NCBI RefSeq assembly: GCF_023516615.1
Contig: NZ_JAMGBF010000001.1
Coordinates: 1 to 64,000 of the forward strand
Length of the DNA stretch: 64,000 nt
From: Streptomyces panaciradicis
Lineage (GTDB): Bacteria; Actinomycetota; Actinomycetes; Streptomycetales; Streptomycetaceae
Reading direction: 5' to 3'
The notes under the pieces are model-generated. The model ran no database searches. It saw only the letters and a program-made list of their open reading frames with translations, and had not been told where the DNA came from. The position numbers and the translations under genes were made by a program. Of the stretch, positions 44,052 through 52,873 are shown piece by piece; position 1 is the stretch's first letter; every line of letters begins with the position of its first letter.

Positions 44052-44156
44052 CGATGCCGCGAAGCCGACGCCGCAGGGGCGTCCGGGCCCGAGCACTGGC
44101 ATGGTGCTCACATCAAGCGCCGACGAGGCGCTCAGGTCAGGTGAAGGAGCCTTCCC

Positions 44157-45212
44157 GTGCGCCGGGTAGCAAAGCTTTCCGCTGCGTGTATCGCGACCGC
44201 AGCTCTCGCACTGACTGCCACTGCCTGTGGCAGCACCTCCTCCGACAACAGCAGCTCGCCCTCGTCCTCCGGCGGCAGCGGCAAGGGCATCAAGATCGGC
44301 CTCGCGTACGACGTCGGCGGCCGTGGTGACCGTTCCTTCAACGACTCCGCCGCGCGCGGTGCCGACAAGGCCGAGAAGGAGTTCGGCGGTTCCATCAAGG
44401 AGCTGACCGCGAAGACCTCCGACACCGAGGCCGACCGTGAGCAGCGGCTGACCGACCTGGCGGACGCGGGCTACAACCCGATCGTCGCCGTCGGCTTCTC
44501 CTACGCCACCTCGGTGGACAAGGTCGCCGCGAAGTACCCGAAGGTCAGCTTCGGTCTGATCGACTCGGTCGCGACCGCCAAGAACGTCGACAGCATCACC
44601 TTCACCGAGGAGCAGGGTTCCTACCTCGCCGGTGTCGCCGCGGCGCTGAAGACCAAGAAGAACCACGTGGGCTTCATCGGCGGCGTCGACACCCCGCTGA
44701 TCAAGAAGTTCGCCGCGGGTTACGTCCAGGGCGTCAAGGACACCAACGCCAAGGCGAAGGTCGACGTCCAGTACCTGACCCACGGTTCGGACCTGTCCGG
44801 CTTCTCCAGCCCCGACAAGGGCAAGGAGGCCGCGTCCGGCATGCTCGACAACGGCGCCGACGTGATCTACACCGCGGCCGGCTCCTCCGGCAACGGCGCG
44901 ATCGAGGCCGTCCACGGCGTCAAGGGCGCCTGGGCCATCGGCGTGGACTCCGACCAGTACAACATCCCGGGTCTGGCCGCGTACAAGACGTCGATCCTGA
45001 CCTCCATGGTCAAGAACGTCGACGTCGGCGTGTACGACTTCATCAAGTCCGTGCACGACGGCAAGCCCCTGACGGGCAACCAGATCTACTCGCTCGCCAA
45101 GGGCGGTGTCGGCCTGGCCACCAGCGGTGGCTACATCGACGACATCAAGTCCCAGCTGGACGCTGCCAAGAAGAAGATCGTCGACGGCACCGTCAAGGTC
45201 AAGACCAGCTGA
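44157..45212 (+). CDS. BMP-family ABC transporter substrate-binding lipoprotein (nucleoside-binding)
   Basis: A 351-residue basic-membrane-protein/PnrA-type lipoprotein that binds purine or pyrimidine nucleosides for import. The signal peptide ends in the lipobox LTATAC, followed by a Ser/Gly linker. Family sequence: IKIGLAYDVGGRGDRSFNDSAARG, ADAGYNPIVAVGFSYA, FTEEQGSYLAGVAAAL, HVGFIGGVDTPLIKKFAAGYVQGV, DVIYTAAGSSGNGAIEAV, AIGVDSDQYNIPG. The GTG start follows GAAGGAG. The ATPase, two permeases, cdd and deoA follow, so imported nucleosides feed salvage. Confidence 0.94.
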   Translation: MRRVAKLSAACIATAALALTATACGSTSSDNSSSPSSSGGSGKGIKIGLAYDVGGRGDRSFNDSAARGADKAEKEFGGSIKELTAKTSDTEADREQRLTDLADAGYNPIVAVGFSYATSVDKVAAKYPKVSFGLIDSVATAKNVDSITFTEEQGSYLAGVAAALKTKKNHVGFIGGVDTPLIKKFAAGYVQGVKDTNAKAKVDVQYLTHGSDLSGFSSPDKGKEAASGMLDNGADVIYTAAGSSGNGAIEAVHGVKGAWAIGVDSDQYNIPGLAAYKTSILTSMVKNVDVGVYDFIKSVHDGKPLTGNQIYSLAKGGVGLATSGGYIDDIKSQLDAAKKKIVDGTVKVKTS

Positions 45213-45236
45213 CCCGACGGTTCCCGCCTGACCCCC

Positions 45237-45276
45237 GGCTCGGCGAAGGGGCCCTTGTCAACCCCCTCGCCGAGCC
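45237..45276 (+). terminator. Hairpin between BMP and ATPase genes (attenuator)
   Basis: GGCTCGGCGAAGGGG (45237-45251) pairs with CCCCTCGCCGAGCC (45263-45276) with one bulged A. It probably reduces read-through so that binding protein is made in excess over transporter parts. Confidence 0.75.
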
Positions 45277-45293
45277 ATAACAATGTGTCAACT

Positions 45294-45305
45294 CTACGCG
45301 TGTAG
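45294..45305. promoter_or_regulatory. Candidate operator, nucleoside regulon site B
   Basis: CTACGCGTGTAG, one base different from the perfect palindrome at 57469, lies 75 nt before the ATPase gene. It sits inside a wider dyad, CAACTC (45289-45294) and GAGTTG (45310-45315). A separate promoter for the ATPase-permease-cdd-deoA part is therefore likely here. Confidence 0.5.
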
Positions 45306-45379
45306 CTCGGAGTTGCCGCGCTAGCGTCGCCGACGCCTGCCCCCTCCTACGCAGCCCCTTTCCCCGAGGAGAGTGCGCC

Positions 45380-46939
45380 ATCAACGCGTCCAGCCCTCCC
45401 GCTGCCGTCGAACTGCGCGGCATCACCAAGCGATTCCCCGGCGTCGTCGCCAACAAGGACATCGACATCACCGTCCGCACCGGAACCGTCCACGCCCTGT
45501 GCGGTGAGAACGGCGCCGGGAAGTCCACCCTGATGAAGATCCTCTACGGCATGCAGCAGGCCGACGAGGGCACCATCACCGTGAACGGCGAGACGGTCGT
45601 CTTCCACAACCCCGCCGACGCCATCGCCCGCGGCATCGGCATGGTCCACCAGCACTTCATGCTCGCCGACAACCTCACCGTCCTGGAGAACGTGGTCCTC
45701 GGCGCGGAGAAGCTGTACGGCATCGGCGCCAAGGCCCGCGCGAAGATCAAGGAGATCTCGGACGCGTACGGCCTGAACGTCCGCCCGGACGTGCTGCTGG
45801 AGGAGCTCGGCGTCGCCGACCGCCAGCGCGTGGAGATCCTCAAGGTCCTCTACCGCGGCGCGAAGACCCTCATCCTCGACGAGCCCACCGCCGTCCTGGT
45901 CCCGCAGGAGGTCGAAGCCCTCTTCGACAACCTGCGCGAGCTCAAGGCCGAGGGCCTCACCGTCATCTTCATCTCCCACAAGCTGGGCGAAGTCCTGTCC
46001 GTGGCCGACGAGATCACCGTCATCCGCCGCGGCACCACCGTCGGCACGGTGCAGCCGGAAGGCACCACCACCAAGCAGCTCGCCGAGCTGATGGTCGGCA
46101 GCGAACTGCCCACCCCGGAGACCGAGGAGTCCACGGTCACCGACCTCGCGCTGCTCGAGGTCGACGGCCTGCGCCTGGCCCAGACCGACCTCGACGGCGT
46201 CGAGCGCATCATCCTCGACGACATCTCCTTCACCATCCACAAGGGCGAGGTCCTCGGCATCGCCGGCGTGGAGGGCAACGGCCAGTCCGAGCTGGTCGAG
46301 GCCATCATGGGCATCCGCGCGCTGAACGCGGGCACCATCGCCCTCGACGGCACCGACATCTCCCACGTGCCCACCCGCCACCGCCGCGAGGCCGGCGTCG
46401 GCTACATCCCCGAGGACCGCCACCGCCACGGCCTGCTCCTCGAGGCCCCGCTGTGGGAGAACCGCATCCTCGGCCACGTCACCGAGCGGCCCAACTCCCG
46501 CGGCCAGCTCCTCGACATCAAGGCCGCCCGCAGCGACACCGAGCGCATCATCGAGGCGTACGACGTCCGCACCCCCGGCATCGACGTCACCGCCGCCTCC
46601 CTCTCCGGCGGCAACCAGCAGAAGCTGATCGTCGGCCGCGAGATGAGCCACGCGCCCAAGCTGCTGATCGCCGCCCACCCCACCCGGGGCGTGGACGTCG
46701 GCGCGCAGGCCGCGATCTGGGACCACATCCGCGAGGCCCGCCGCGAGGGCCTGGCCGTGCTGCTGATCTCCGCCGACCTGGACGAGCTCATCGGCCTGTC
46801 CGACACCCTGCGGGTGATGTACCGCGGCCGGCTGGTCGCCGACGCCGACCCCGCCACCATCACCCCCGAGGAGCTGGGCTCCGCCATGACGGGTGCGGCC
46901 ACCGGCCACCTGGAGCACACAGAGGACGACGCCCGATGA
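45380..46939 (+). CDS. Nucleoside ABC transporter ATP-binding protein (two NBDs), apparent AUC start
   Basis: A 519-residue double ATPase of the sugar/nucleoside (RbsA-like) type. First domain: Walker A GENGAGKSTLM, Q loop HQHFML, Walker B LILDEPTAVLVPQE. Second domain: degenerate P-loop GVEGNGQSEL, signature SLSGGNQQKLIV, Walker B LLIAAHPTRGVDVG. The reading frame has no ATG, GTG or TTG between the in-frame TAA at 45278 and the Walker A motif. ATC at 45380 (Ile-Asn-Ala-Ser-Ser) lies 6 nt after GAGGAGAG (45366-45373), exactly where relatives have a Met. The first ATG (45533) would remove Walker A. Confidence 0.9.
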   Translation: MNASSPPAAVELRGITKRFPGVVANKDIDITVRTGTVHALCGENGAGKSTLMKILYGMQQADEGTITVNGETVVFHNPADAIARGIGMVHQHFMLADNLTVLENVVLGAEKLYGIGAKARAKIKEISDAYGLNVRPDVLLEELGVADRQRVEILKVLYRGAKTLILDEPTAVLVPQEVEALFDNLRELKAEGLTVIFISHKLGEVLSVADEITVIRRGTTVGTVQPEGTTTKQLAELMVGSELPTPETEESTVTDLALLEVDGLRLAQTDLDGVERIILDDISFTIHKGEVLGIAGVEGNGQSELVEAIMGIRALNAGTIALDGTDISHVPTRHRREAGVGYIPEDRHRHGLLLEAPLWENRILGHVTERPNSRGQLLDIKAARSDTERIIEAYDVRTPGIDVTAASLSGGNQQKLIVGREMSHAPKLLIAAHPTRGVDVGAQAAIWDHIREARREGLAVLLISADLDELIGLSDTLRVMYRGRLVADADPATITPEELGSAMTGAATGHLEHTEDDAR

Positions 46940-48063
46940 AGAAGCTGACCCAACGCATCGACAAGGAGCGGCTGCTCCTCGGCATCGCGGCCCCGCTGCT
47001 GGCGATCGTCGCCGCGATCGTCGTCACCACCCTGGTGATCCTCGCCACCGGCAAGAACCCCGGCGCCGCCTTCAGCGACATGCTGACCTACGGCACCGCC
47101 AGCGACAGCCAGGTCTACATCCTCAACAAGGCGACGACGTACTACCTGGCGGGTGTCGCGGTGGCCATCGGCTTCCGGATGAACCTGTTCAACATCGGTG
47201 TCGACGGCCAGTACCGCATCGCCGCGTTCTTCGCCGCCGTCCTCGGCGGCGCGCTGACCACGCCCGGCTGGCTCTCGATCATCCTGATCATCCTGTGCGC
47301 CATGGCCACCGGCGCCGTCTGGGCGGGCATCGCCGGCGTGCTGAAGGTGACCCGCGGCGTCAGCGAGGTCATCTCGACGATCATGCTCAACGCGATCGCC
47401 ACCGCGATCATCGCCTACCTGCTGCAGCCCGGGAAGCTCGCCGAACTGCAGAGCGGCGGCACGGTCGTCTCCACCAAGCCGCTGGCGAAGGACGCCTACT
47501 TCTTCCAGATCGACACCGGCGCGGCCGGCGAGCTGTGGGGCTTCATCTTCATCGCCGTGGCCGTCGGCGTCGCGTACTGGTTCGTGCTCGGCCGCACCCG
47601 CTTCGGCTTCGACCTGCGCACCGTCGGCCAGTCCGAGAGCGCGGCCGCCGCGAGCGGTGTGTCCGTCAAGAAGATGATCGCCACCAGCATGCTCATCTCC
47701 GGCGCCATCGCCGGCCTGATCGGCATGCCGACCCTGCTCAACGACAGCCACCAGTTCAGCAACGACTTCCCGACGGGCATCGGCTTCACCGGTATCGCCA
47801 TCGCCCTGCTCGGCCGCAACAACCCGATCGGCATCGCGCTCGGCGCCCTGCTGTGGGGCTTCCTGGAGCGCACCACCAACCACCTGGAGTTCCAGGGCTA
47901 CGACAAGGAAATCCTCGGCGTCATCCAGGGCGTCATCGTCCTGTGCGTCGTCATCGCCTACGAGGTCGTACGGCGTTACGGCCTCAAGCGCCAGCAGCAG
48001 CGGGTCGGCGCCGAGCTCGCCGCGCAGGCCGCCGCCCCGACCCAGAAGCAGGAGGTGGCGTGA
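46936..48063 (+). CDS. Nucleoside ABC transporter permease 1
   Basis: A 375-residue inner-membrane permease of the BPD_transp_2 family, about 9-10 helices. Conserved blocks: TTYYLAGVAVAIGFRMNLFNIGVDGQY, GVWAGIAGVLKVTRGVSEVISTIMLN and GFTGIAIALLGRNNPIGIALGALL. It overlaps the ATPase stop (ATGA). It pairs with the next gene to form the channel. Confidence 0.93.
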   Translation: MKKLTQRIDKERLLLGIAAPLLAIVAAIVVTTLVILATGKNPGAAFSDMLTYGTASDSQVYILNKATTYYLAGVAVAIGFRMNLFNIGVDGQYRIAAFFAAVLGGALTTPGWLSIILIILCAMATGAVWAGIAGVLKVTRGVSEVISTIMLNAIATAIIAYLLQPGKLAELQSGGTVVSTKPLAKDAYFFQIDTGAAGELWGFIFIAVAVGVAYWFVLGRTRFGFDLRTVGQSESAAAASGVSVKKMIATSMLISGAIAGLIGMPTLLNDSHQFSNDFPTGIGFTGIAIALLGRNNPIGIALGALLWGFLERTTNHLEFQGYDKEILGVIQGVIVLCVVIAYEVVRRYGLKRQQQRVGAELAAQAAAPTQKQEVA

Positions 48064-49349
48064 TGACTGCCACGATGACCGACACGCCGCCGCCCGCGGC
48101 CCCCAAGGCCGACAGCGCGGGCACCCGCTCGGGCCGCCCGCTCGGCCAGATCCTCATGATCGTCGCGGGCGCGCTGCTCCTCGTGGCCGCGGTCCGCGCC
48201 ATCACCGGCGCCAACCAGCTCACCTCCGACGGCCAGGTCAGCGCCGCGCTCAGCCTCGCCGTGCCGATCGGCCTCGCCGGTCTCGCGGGCCTGTGGTCCG
48301 AGCGCTCCGGCGTGGTCAACATCGGCCTCGAGGGCATGATGATCCTCGGCACCTTCGGCGCCGGCTGGATCGGCTGGCAGTCCAACCCCTGGCTCGGCCT
48401 GCTGTGCGGCATCGGCTTCGGCGTCCTGGGCGGACTGCTGCACGCCGTCGCCACCGTCACCTTCGGCGTGGACCACATCGTCTCCGGTGTCGCGATCAAC
48501 CTGCTCGCGCTGGGCACCACCCAGTACCTCGCCAAGCTGTTCTTCACCGACGGCAAGGCGGCCGACGCGGGCGGCAACCCCAAGCAGTCCCCGCCGGTGG
48601 ACTCGCTGCCCAACTTCGACATCCCGGGCCTGTCCGACGCCCTGAGCTCCGTCGAGAACCACCACTGGTTCCTGATCTCCGACCTCGCGGGCATCCTCGG
48701 CGGTCTGGTCACCAACCTGTCGGTGATCACCATCCTGGCCTTCGTGCTGTTCGTCGCCAGCTGGTGGCTGCTGTGGCGCACCCCGTTCGGGCTGCGTCTG
48801 CGCTCCTGCGGCGAGAACCCGATCGCGGCGGAGTCCCTCGGCGTCAACGTCTACAAGTACAAGTACGTGGCCGTCGCCGTCTCCGGCGGTCTGGCAGGCC
48901 TCGGCGGCGCGTTCCTCGCCCTGGTCACCTCGCACATCTACCTGGAGGGCCAGACCGGCGGCCGCGGTTACATCGGTCTCGCCGCCATGATCTTCGGCAA
49001 CTGGCGGCCCGGCGGCCTCGCCATGGGTGCCGGCCTGTTCGGCTACTCCGACGCGCTCCAGCTGCGCAACGGCGGCCAGACCGTGCACGCCCTGCTGCTC
49101 CTGCTGGTCGTGCTGCTCGTGGCGATGGCCGGCTGGAAGCTGTACAAGAGGAACCACTGGCAGGGCGGGATCAGCCTCATGGTGGGCGCGCTCGTCCTGC
49201 TGTGGTACCTGGTCACCGACGAGGTCCCGAGCGACTTCGTGGGCGCCACCCCGTACGTCGTCACCCTCCTCGTGCTGTCGCTGTCCGCGCAGCGCCTGAG
49301 GATGCCCAAGGCCGACGGCATGCGCTACCGCAAGGGCCAGGGCAAGTGA
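48063..49349 (+). CDS. Nucleoside ABC transporter permease 2
   Basis: A 428-residue BPD_transp_2 permease. After a hydrophilic N-terminus of about 30 residues come helices with LAGLWSERSGVVNIGLEGMMILG, GVDHIVSGVAINLLALGTTQYL, GLRLRSCGENPIAAESLGVNVYK and GRGYIGLAAMIFGNWRP. It ends with two extra C-terminal helices beyond the family core. Start overlaps the previous stop (TGATG). Confidence 0.93.
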   Translation: MTATMTDTPPPAAPKADSAGTRSGRPLGQILMIVAGALLLVAAVRAITGANQLTSDGQVSAALSLAVPIGLAGLAGLWSERSGVVNIGLEGMMILGTFGAGWIGWQSNPWLGLLCGIGFGVLGGLLHAVATVTFGVDHIVSGVAINLLALGTTQYLAKLFFTDGKAADAGGNPKQSPPVDSLPNFDIPGLSDALSSVENHHWFLISDLAGILGGLVTNLSVITILAFVLFVASWWLLWRTPFGLRLRSCGENPIAAESLGVNVYKYKYVAVAVSGGLAGLGGAFLALVTSHIYLEGQTGGRGYIGLAAMIFGNWRPGGLAMGAGLFGYSDALQLRNGGQTVHALLLLLVVLLVAMAGWKLYKRNHWQGGISLMVGALVLLWYLVTDEVPSDFVGATPYVVTLLVLSLSAQRLRMPKADGMRYRKGQGK

Positions 49350-49747
49350 CCCGGCCGGCCGACGTCGACTGGGAGGCGCTGCGCGAGCTGGCCCGCGAGG
49401 CCATGACCCAGGCGTACGCCCCCTACTCGGGCTACCCGGTCGGCGTCGCCGCCCTGGTCGACGACGGCCGCACGGTCTCCGGCTGCAACGTGGAGAACGC
49501 CAGCTACGGTCTGGGACTGTGCGCCGAGTGCGGGCTGGTCTCGCAGCTGCAGCGCACCGGCGGCGGCCGGCTGACGCACTTCACGTGCGTGGACGGCCGG
49601 GGCGAGATCCTGGTCCCGTGCGGCCGCTGCCGCCAGCTGCTGTACGAATTCGGGGGCCCCGACCTGCTCCTCGAGACCCCGGCGGGAATCCTCCCGCTCT
49701 CCGAGATGCTGCCCCAGGCCTTCGGCCCGGACCATCTCACCAAGTAA
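49346..49747 (+). CDS. cdd: Cytidine deaminase
   Basis: A 133-residue homotetrameric zinc deaminase converting cytidine and deoxycytidine to uridine and deoxyuridine. Substrate-site motif YAPYSGYPVGVAAL and NVENASYGLGL. Zinc and catalytic residues are the first Cys and the Glu of CAECGL and the two Cys of PCGRCRQLLYEF. GTG start at 49346 overlaps the permease stop (GTGA). It directly processes nucleosides brought in by the transporter. Confidence 0.95.
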   Translation: MTRPADVDWEALRELAREAMTQAYAPYSGYPVGVAALVDDGRTVSGCNVENASYGLGLCAECGLVSQLQRTGGGRLTHFTCVDGRGEILVPCGRCRQLLYEFGGPDLLLETPAGILPLSEMLPQAFGPDHLTK

Positions 49748-49755
49748 CTCCCGTA

Positions 49756-49787
49756 CGGCCCCTTCGAGTCGACTCTCGAAGGGGCCG
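49756..49787 (+). terminator. Hairpin between cdd and deoA
   Basis: A perfect 13-bp inverted repeat (49756-49768, 49775-49787; 6-nt loop) directly after the cdd stop and 33 nt before deoA. It can act as a partial terminator or an mRNA stabiliser; deoA may still be read through. Confidence 0.75.
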
Positions 49788-49820
49788 CACACTTCCTGAA
49801 CCACGGAAGGACCGCACGCC

Positions 49821-51104
49821 ATGGCCATGGACGCCATCTCCGTCATCCGCACCAAGCGGGACCGCGGTGAGCTCAGCGACGAGCAGATCGACTGGGTCAT
49901 CGACGCGTACACCCGCGGGGAGGTCGCCGACGAGCAGATGTCCGCGCTCGCCATGGCCATCCTCCTCAACGGCATGAACCGCCGCGAGATCGCCCGCTGG
50001 ACCGCCGCGATGATCGCCTCCGGCGAGCGCATGGACTTCTCGTCCCTGTCCCGCCCGACGGCCGACAAGCACTCCACGGGCGGCGTCGGCGACAAGATCA
50101 CGCTGCCGCTGGCCCCCCTGGTCGCCGCGTGCGGCGCCGCCGTGCCGCAGCTGTCGGGCCGGGGCCTCGGCCACACCGGCGGCACCCTGGACAAGCTGGA
50201 GTCGATCCCGGGCTGGCGCGCGCTGCTGTCCAACGAGGAGATGCTGCACGTCCTCGACACCACCGGCGCGGTGATCTGCGCGGCGGGCGACGGCCTGGCC
50301 CCCGCGGACAAGAAGCTCTACGCCCTGCGGGACGTCACCGGCACGGTCGAGGCGATCCCGCTGATCGCCTCCTCGATCATGTCGAAGAAGATCGCGGAGG
50401 GCACCGGCTCCCTGGTCCTGGACGTGAAGGTCGGCACCGGCGCCTTCATGAAGACCATCGAGGACGCGCGCGAGCTGGCGTCCACCATGGTGGGCCTCGG
50501 CACCGACCACGGCGTGAAGACGGTCGCCCTCCTCACCGACATGTCCACCCCGCTCGGCCTGACCGCGGGCAACGCGCTGGAGGTCCGCGAGTCGGTCGAG
50601 GTCCTGGCGGGCGGCGGCCCGGCGGACGTCGTGGAACTGACGATCGCCCTGGCCCGCGAGATGCTGGACGCGGCCGGCGTCCGCGACGCCGACCCGGCGA
50701 AGGCCCTGGCCGACGGCTCCGCGATGGACGTCTGGCGCCGGATGATCGCGGCCCAGGGCGGCGACCCGGACGCGGCGCTGCCCACGTCCAAGGAGCAGCA
50801 CGTGATCAAGGCCCCGTCGACCGGCGTCCTCACCCGCCTCGACGCCTACGACATCGGCGTCGCCGCCTGGCGCCTGGGCGCGGGCCGGGCCCGCAAGGAG
50901 GACCCGGTGCAGGCGGGCGCGGGCATCGAGATGCACGCCAAGCCCGGCGACACGATCACTGAGGGCCAGCCCCTCCTCACCCTCCACACCGACACCCCCG
51001 AACGCTTCGAGTACGCCCTGCAGGCGGTCGAGGGTTCCTACGACATCGGGGCACCGGGCACGGCCTTCCCGGCGTCACCGGTGGTGCTGGAACGTATCGC
51101 CTGA
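49821..51104 (+). CDS. deoA: Thymidine phosphorylase
   Basis: A 427-residue pyrimidine nucleoside phosphorylase that splits thymidine or deoxyuridine with phosphate into base and deoxyribose-1-phosphate. Motifs: DAISVIRTKRDRGELSDEQIDW at the N-terminal helical domain, DKHSTGGVGDKITLPLAPLVAACG (phosphate loop), GRGLGHTGGTLDKLESIPG (family signature), and a C-terminal barrel-sandwich domain with RKEDPVQAGAGIEMHAKPG. ATG at 49821 follows GGAAGGA. A second ATG two codons later is possible. Confidence 0.95.
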   Translation: MAMDAISVIRTKRDRGELSDEQIDWVIDAYTRGEVADEQMSALAMAILLNGMNRREIARWTAAMIASGERMDFSSLSRPTADKHSTGGVGDKITLPLAPLVAACGAAVPQLSGRGLGHTGGTLDKLESIPGWRALLSNEEMLHVLDTTGAVICAAGDGLAPADKKLYALRDVTGTVEAIPLIASSIMSKKIAEGTGSLVLDVKVGTGAFMKTIEDARELASTMVGLGTDHGVKTVALLTDMSTPLGLTAGNALEVRESVEVLAGGGPADVVELTIALAREMLDAAGVRDADPAKALADGSAMDVWRRMIAAQGGDPDAALPTSKEQHVIKAPSTGVLTRLDAYDIGVAAWRLGAGRARKEDPVQAGAGIEMHAKPGDTITEGQPLLTLHTDTPERFEYALQAVEGSYDIGAPGTAFPASPVVLERIA

Positions 51105-51126
51105 CCAGGGGTTTCCTCATTCGGGT

Positions 51127-51160
51127 GAACGGGACCGGTGGACCCCCACCGGTCCCGTTC
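51127..51160 (+). terminator. Terminator of the nucleoside operon
   Basis: A perfect 15-bp inverted repeat (51127-51141, 51146-51160; 4-nt loop) 22 nt after the deoA stop. Confidence 0.88.
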
Positions 51161-51198
51161 GGCATGCTGGGATCGGTGACGACCGATTGGAGACCGCC

Positions 51199-51792
51199 AT
51201 GAGCGCACTCGCCGCCGAGTCCGGCTCCCCTGGGGGCACGGACTGGGACGAGCTCGTCCGTGTCCGGGAGGAGACGGACGCTCCCGAGGGCAGCAAGGTG
51301 GAGATCATCGAAGGGATCGTCACCGTGTCGCCTCCGCCTTCCGAAGAGCACAACGACACCGCTGAGCTGCTTCACGAGCTCCTGTACGGCGCACGGCCTC
51401 CTGGCAGCGACTGGGGGATCTATCAGACCCTCGGCCTCGCATGCCCCGAGACGGGAGGCCTGTTCATGCCGGACCTGTGTGTGGTGCCGAGGGCCGCTCT
51501 GCGCCGCGGCACGCGCGTGCACGCGGGGGAGGCCGAACTCGTCGTGGAGGTCACCTCCAAGAGCAACGCGAACCACGACCGCATCAAGAAGGCGCACGGC
51601 TACGCCGTCGCCGGCGTGCCCCTCTACCTCCTGCTGGACGCCTGGCAGTCGGGGCGTCCCACGGCGACGCTCTACGGAGAACCGCAGAGCGGCACCTACC
51701 GAGTGCTCGCTTCGGTGGAATACGGCGAGGAGCTGACGCTGCCCGCACCGTTCAAGCTGGTCCTGGACACCGGCATCTTCCCGTTGAAGTGA
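51199..51792 (+). CDS. Uma2 family (DUF820) putative endonuclease
   Basis: A 197-residue protein with a PD-(D/E)xK nuclease-like core: EIIEGIVTVSPPPSEEHN (catalytic Glu helix), LFMPDLCVVPR (metal Asp) and AELVVEVTSKSNANHDRIKK (E-V-x-S-x-N with Lys). The family is expanded in Streptomyces and cyanobacteria with no settled function. ATG at 51199 has GGAG 8 nt upstream. It stands alone, and its tail is close to the converging AEC gene. Confidence 0.88.
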   Translation: MSALAAESGSPGGTDWDELVRVREETDAPEGSKVEIIEGIVTVSPPPSEEHNDTAELLHELLYGARPPGSDWGIYQTLGLACPETGGLFMPDLCVVPRAALRRGTRVHAGEAELVVEVTSKSNANHDRIKKAHGYAVAGVPLYLLLDAWQSGRPTATLYGEPQSGTYRVLASVEYGEELTLPAPFKLVLDTGIFPLK

Positions 51793-51797
51793 CGGCG

Positions 51798-52718
51798 TCA
51801 CCCCAGCAGCGTCGCCACCGCCACCAGCACCGGCACCGACAGCGCCGTGGACAGCAGGATCGAGTCCCGGGCCAAGCCCTCCGCCACCCGGTACCGGCTC
51901 GCGTACGTGTACAGGTTCTGGGCGGCCGGGAGGGCCGACGTCACCACCACGTCGAGGAGTTGATGGCCCCGGAGGCCGAAGACGCCGGTCGCCAGCGCCC
52001 AGGCCACCGTCGGCTGGCCCACCGACTTGAGGGCCACGGACAGGAACACCGCCCCCCGGTCGGCGCCCCGCCCCGGCATCGTGCTGCCGCACAGGGAGAT
52101 GCCGAAGGCCAGCAGGACCGCCGGGACCGACATGTTGCCGATCAGGGTCAGCGGGTCCATGACGGGGGCCGGGACCCGTACCCCGAGCGCCGACACCGCC
52201 ACCCCGGCCAGCGAGCCCACCGCGATCGGATTGCGCAGCGGCGTCAGCAGCCGCAGCCACAGCGGGCCCTTCTCGCCCTTGCCGGACAGGTCGAGGATCG
52301 TCAGGGCGACCGGGGTGACCCCGATGAGCTGGAAGAGCAGGACCGGCGCGACCAGTGAGGCGTCGCCCAGGACGTACACCGCGATCGGGATGCCGAGGTT
52401 GCCGGAGTTGACGTAACTGGAGCACAGGGCGCCGATCGTGGTGCGGCCCACGCCCCAGTCCCGCGCGGCGCCCACCGCGACGAACACGCCCGCCGCCGCT
52501 GCCGTGCTCATGGCCGTCACCAGCAGCCGGCTGGAGAAGATCACCGAGAGGTCGGCGCGGGCGAGGGTGGTGAACAGCAGCGCCGGGGACGCCACATGGA
52601 ACGCCAGCTTCGTCAGGACCTCGCGGCCGTGCTCCCCGAGGAGGCCGCCGCGTCCGATGACGTATCCGACGCCGATGACGACCGCGATCACCGCGAAGCC
52701 CGTCAACACGCCCTGCAC
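51798..52718 (-). CDS. AEC-family (auxin efflux carrier type) transporter
   Basis: A 306-residue membrane transporter with about ten helices in two inverted halves. Features: VLTGFAVIAVVIGVGYVIGRGG, LTKLAFHVASPALLFTTLA, CSSYVNSGNLGIPIAVYVLGD (the N-S-G-N-L-G-I-P family motif) and TSALPAAQNLYTYASRYRV. It likely exports organic acids such as malate or malonate, but the substrate is not shown. GTG at 52718 follows GAAGGAG. Divergent from the STAS gene. Confidence 0.9.
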   Translation of the reverse strand: MQGVLTGFAVIAVVIGVGYVIGRGGLLGEHGREVLTKLAFHVASPALLFTTLARADLSVIFSSRLLVTAMSTAAAAGVFVAVGAARDWGVGRTTIGALCSSYVNSGNLGIPIAVYVLGDASLVAPVLLFQLIGVTPVALTILDLSGKGEKGPLWLRLLTPLRNPIAVGSLAGVAVSALGVRVPAPVMDPLTLIGNMSVPAVLLAFGISLCGSTMPGRGADRGAVFLSVALKSVGQPTVAWALATGVFGLRGHQLLDVVVTSALPAAQNLYTYASRYRVAEGLARDSILLSTALSVPVLVAVATLLG

Positions 52719-52873
52719 GGCGGCTCCTTCACGAGGCCCTCGGCGGGACGCGGGCCGTCGGTTCTCCGGGGCGGTGCTGATCGGTGCGGCATACACCCAA
52801 CCCTCTGGGGCGACGGGGCGGCGGGTCAATGTGATCCTGAACGGCGGACACGCCTCGTAGGCGGCCCGCCGCG

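Noticed and set aside
45533-46939. Start of the ATPase at the ATG at 45533
   Set aside because: It would delete the first Walker A motif (GENGAGKSTL) and about 50 conserved residues that are clearly encoded upstream.
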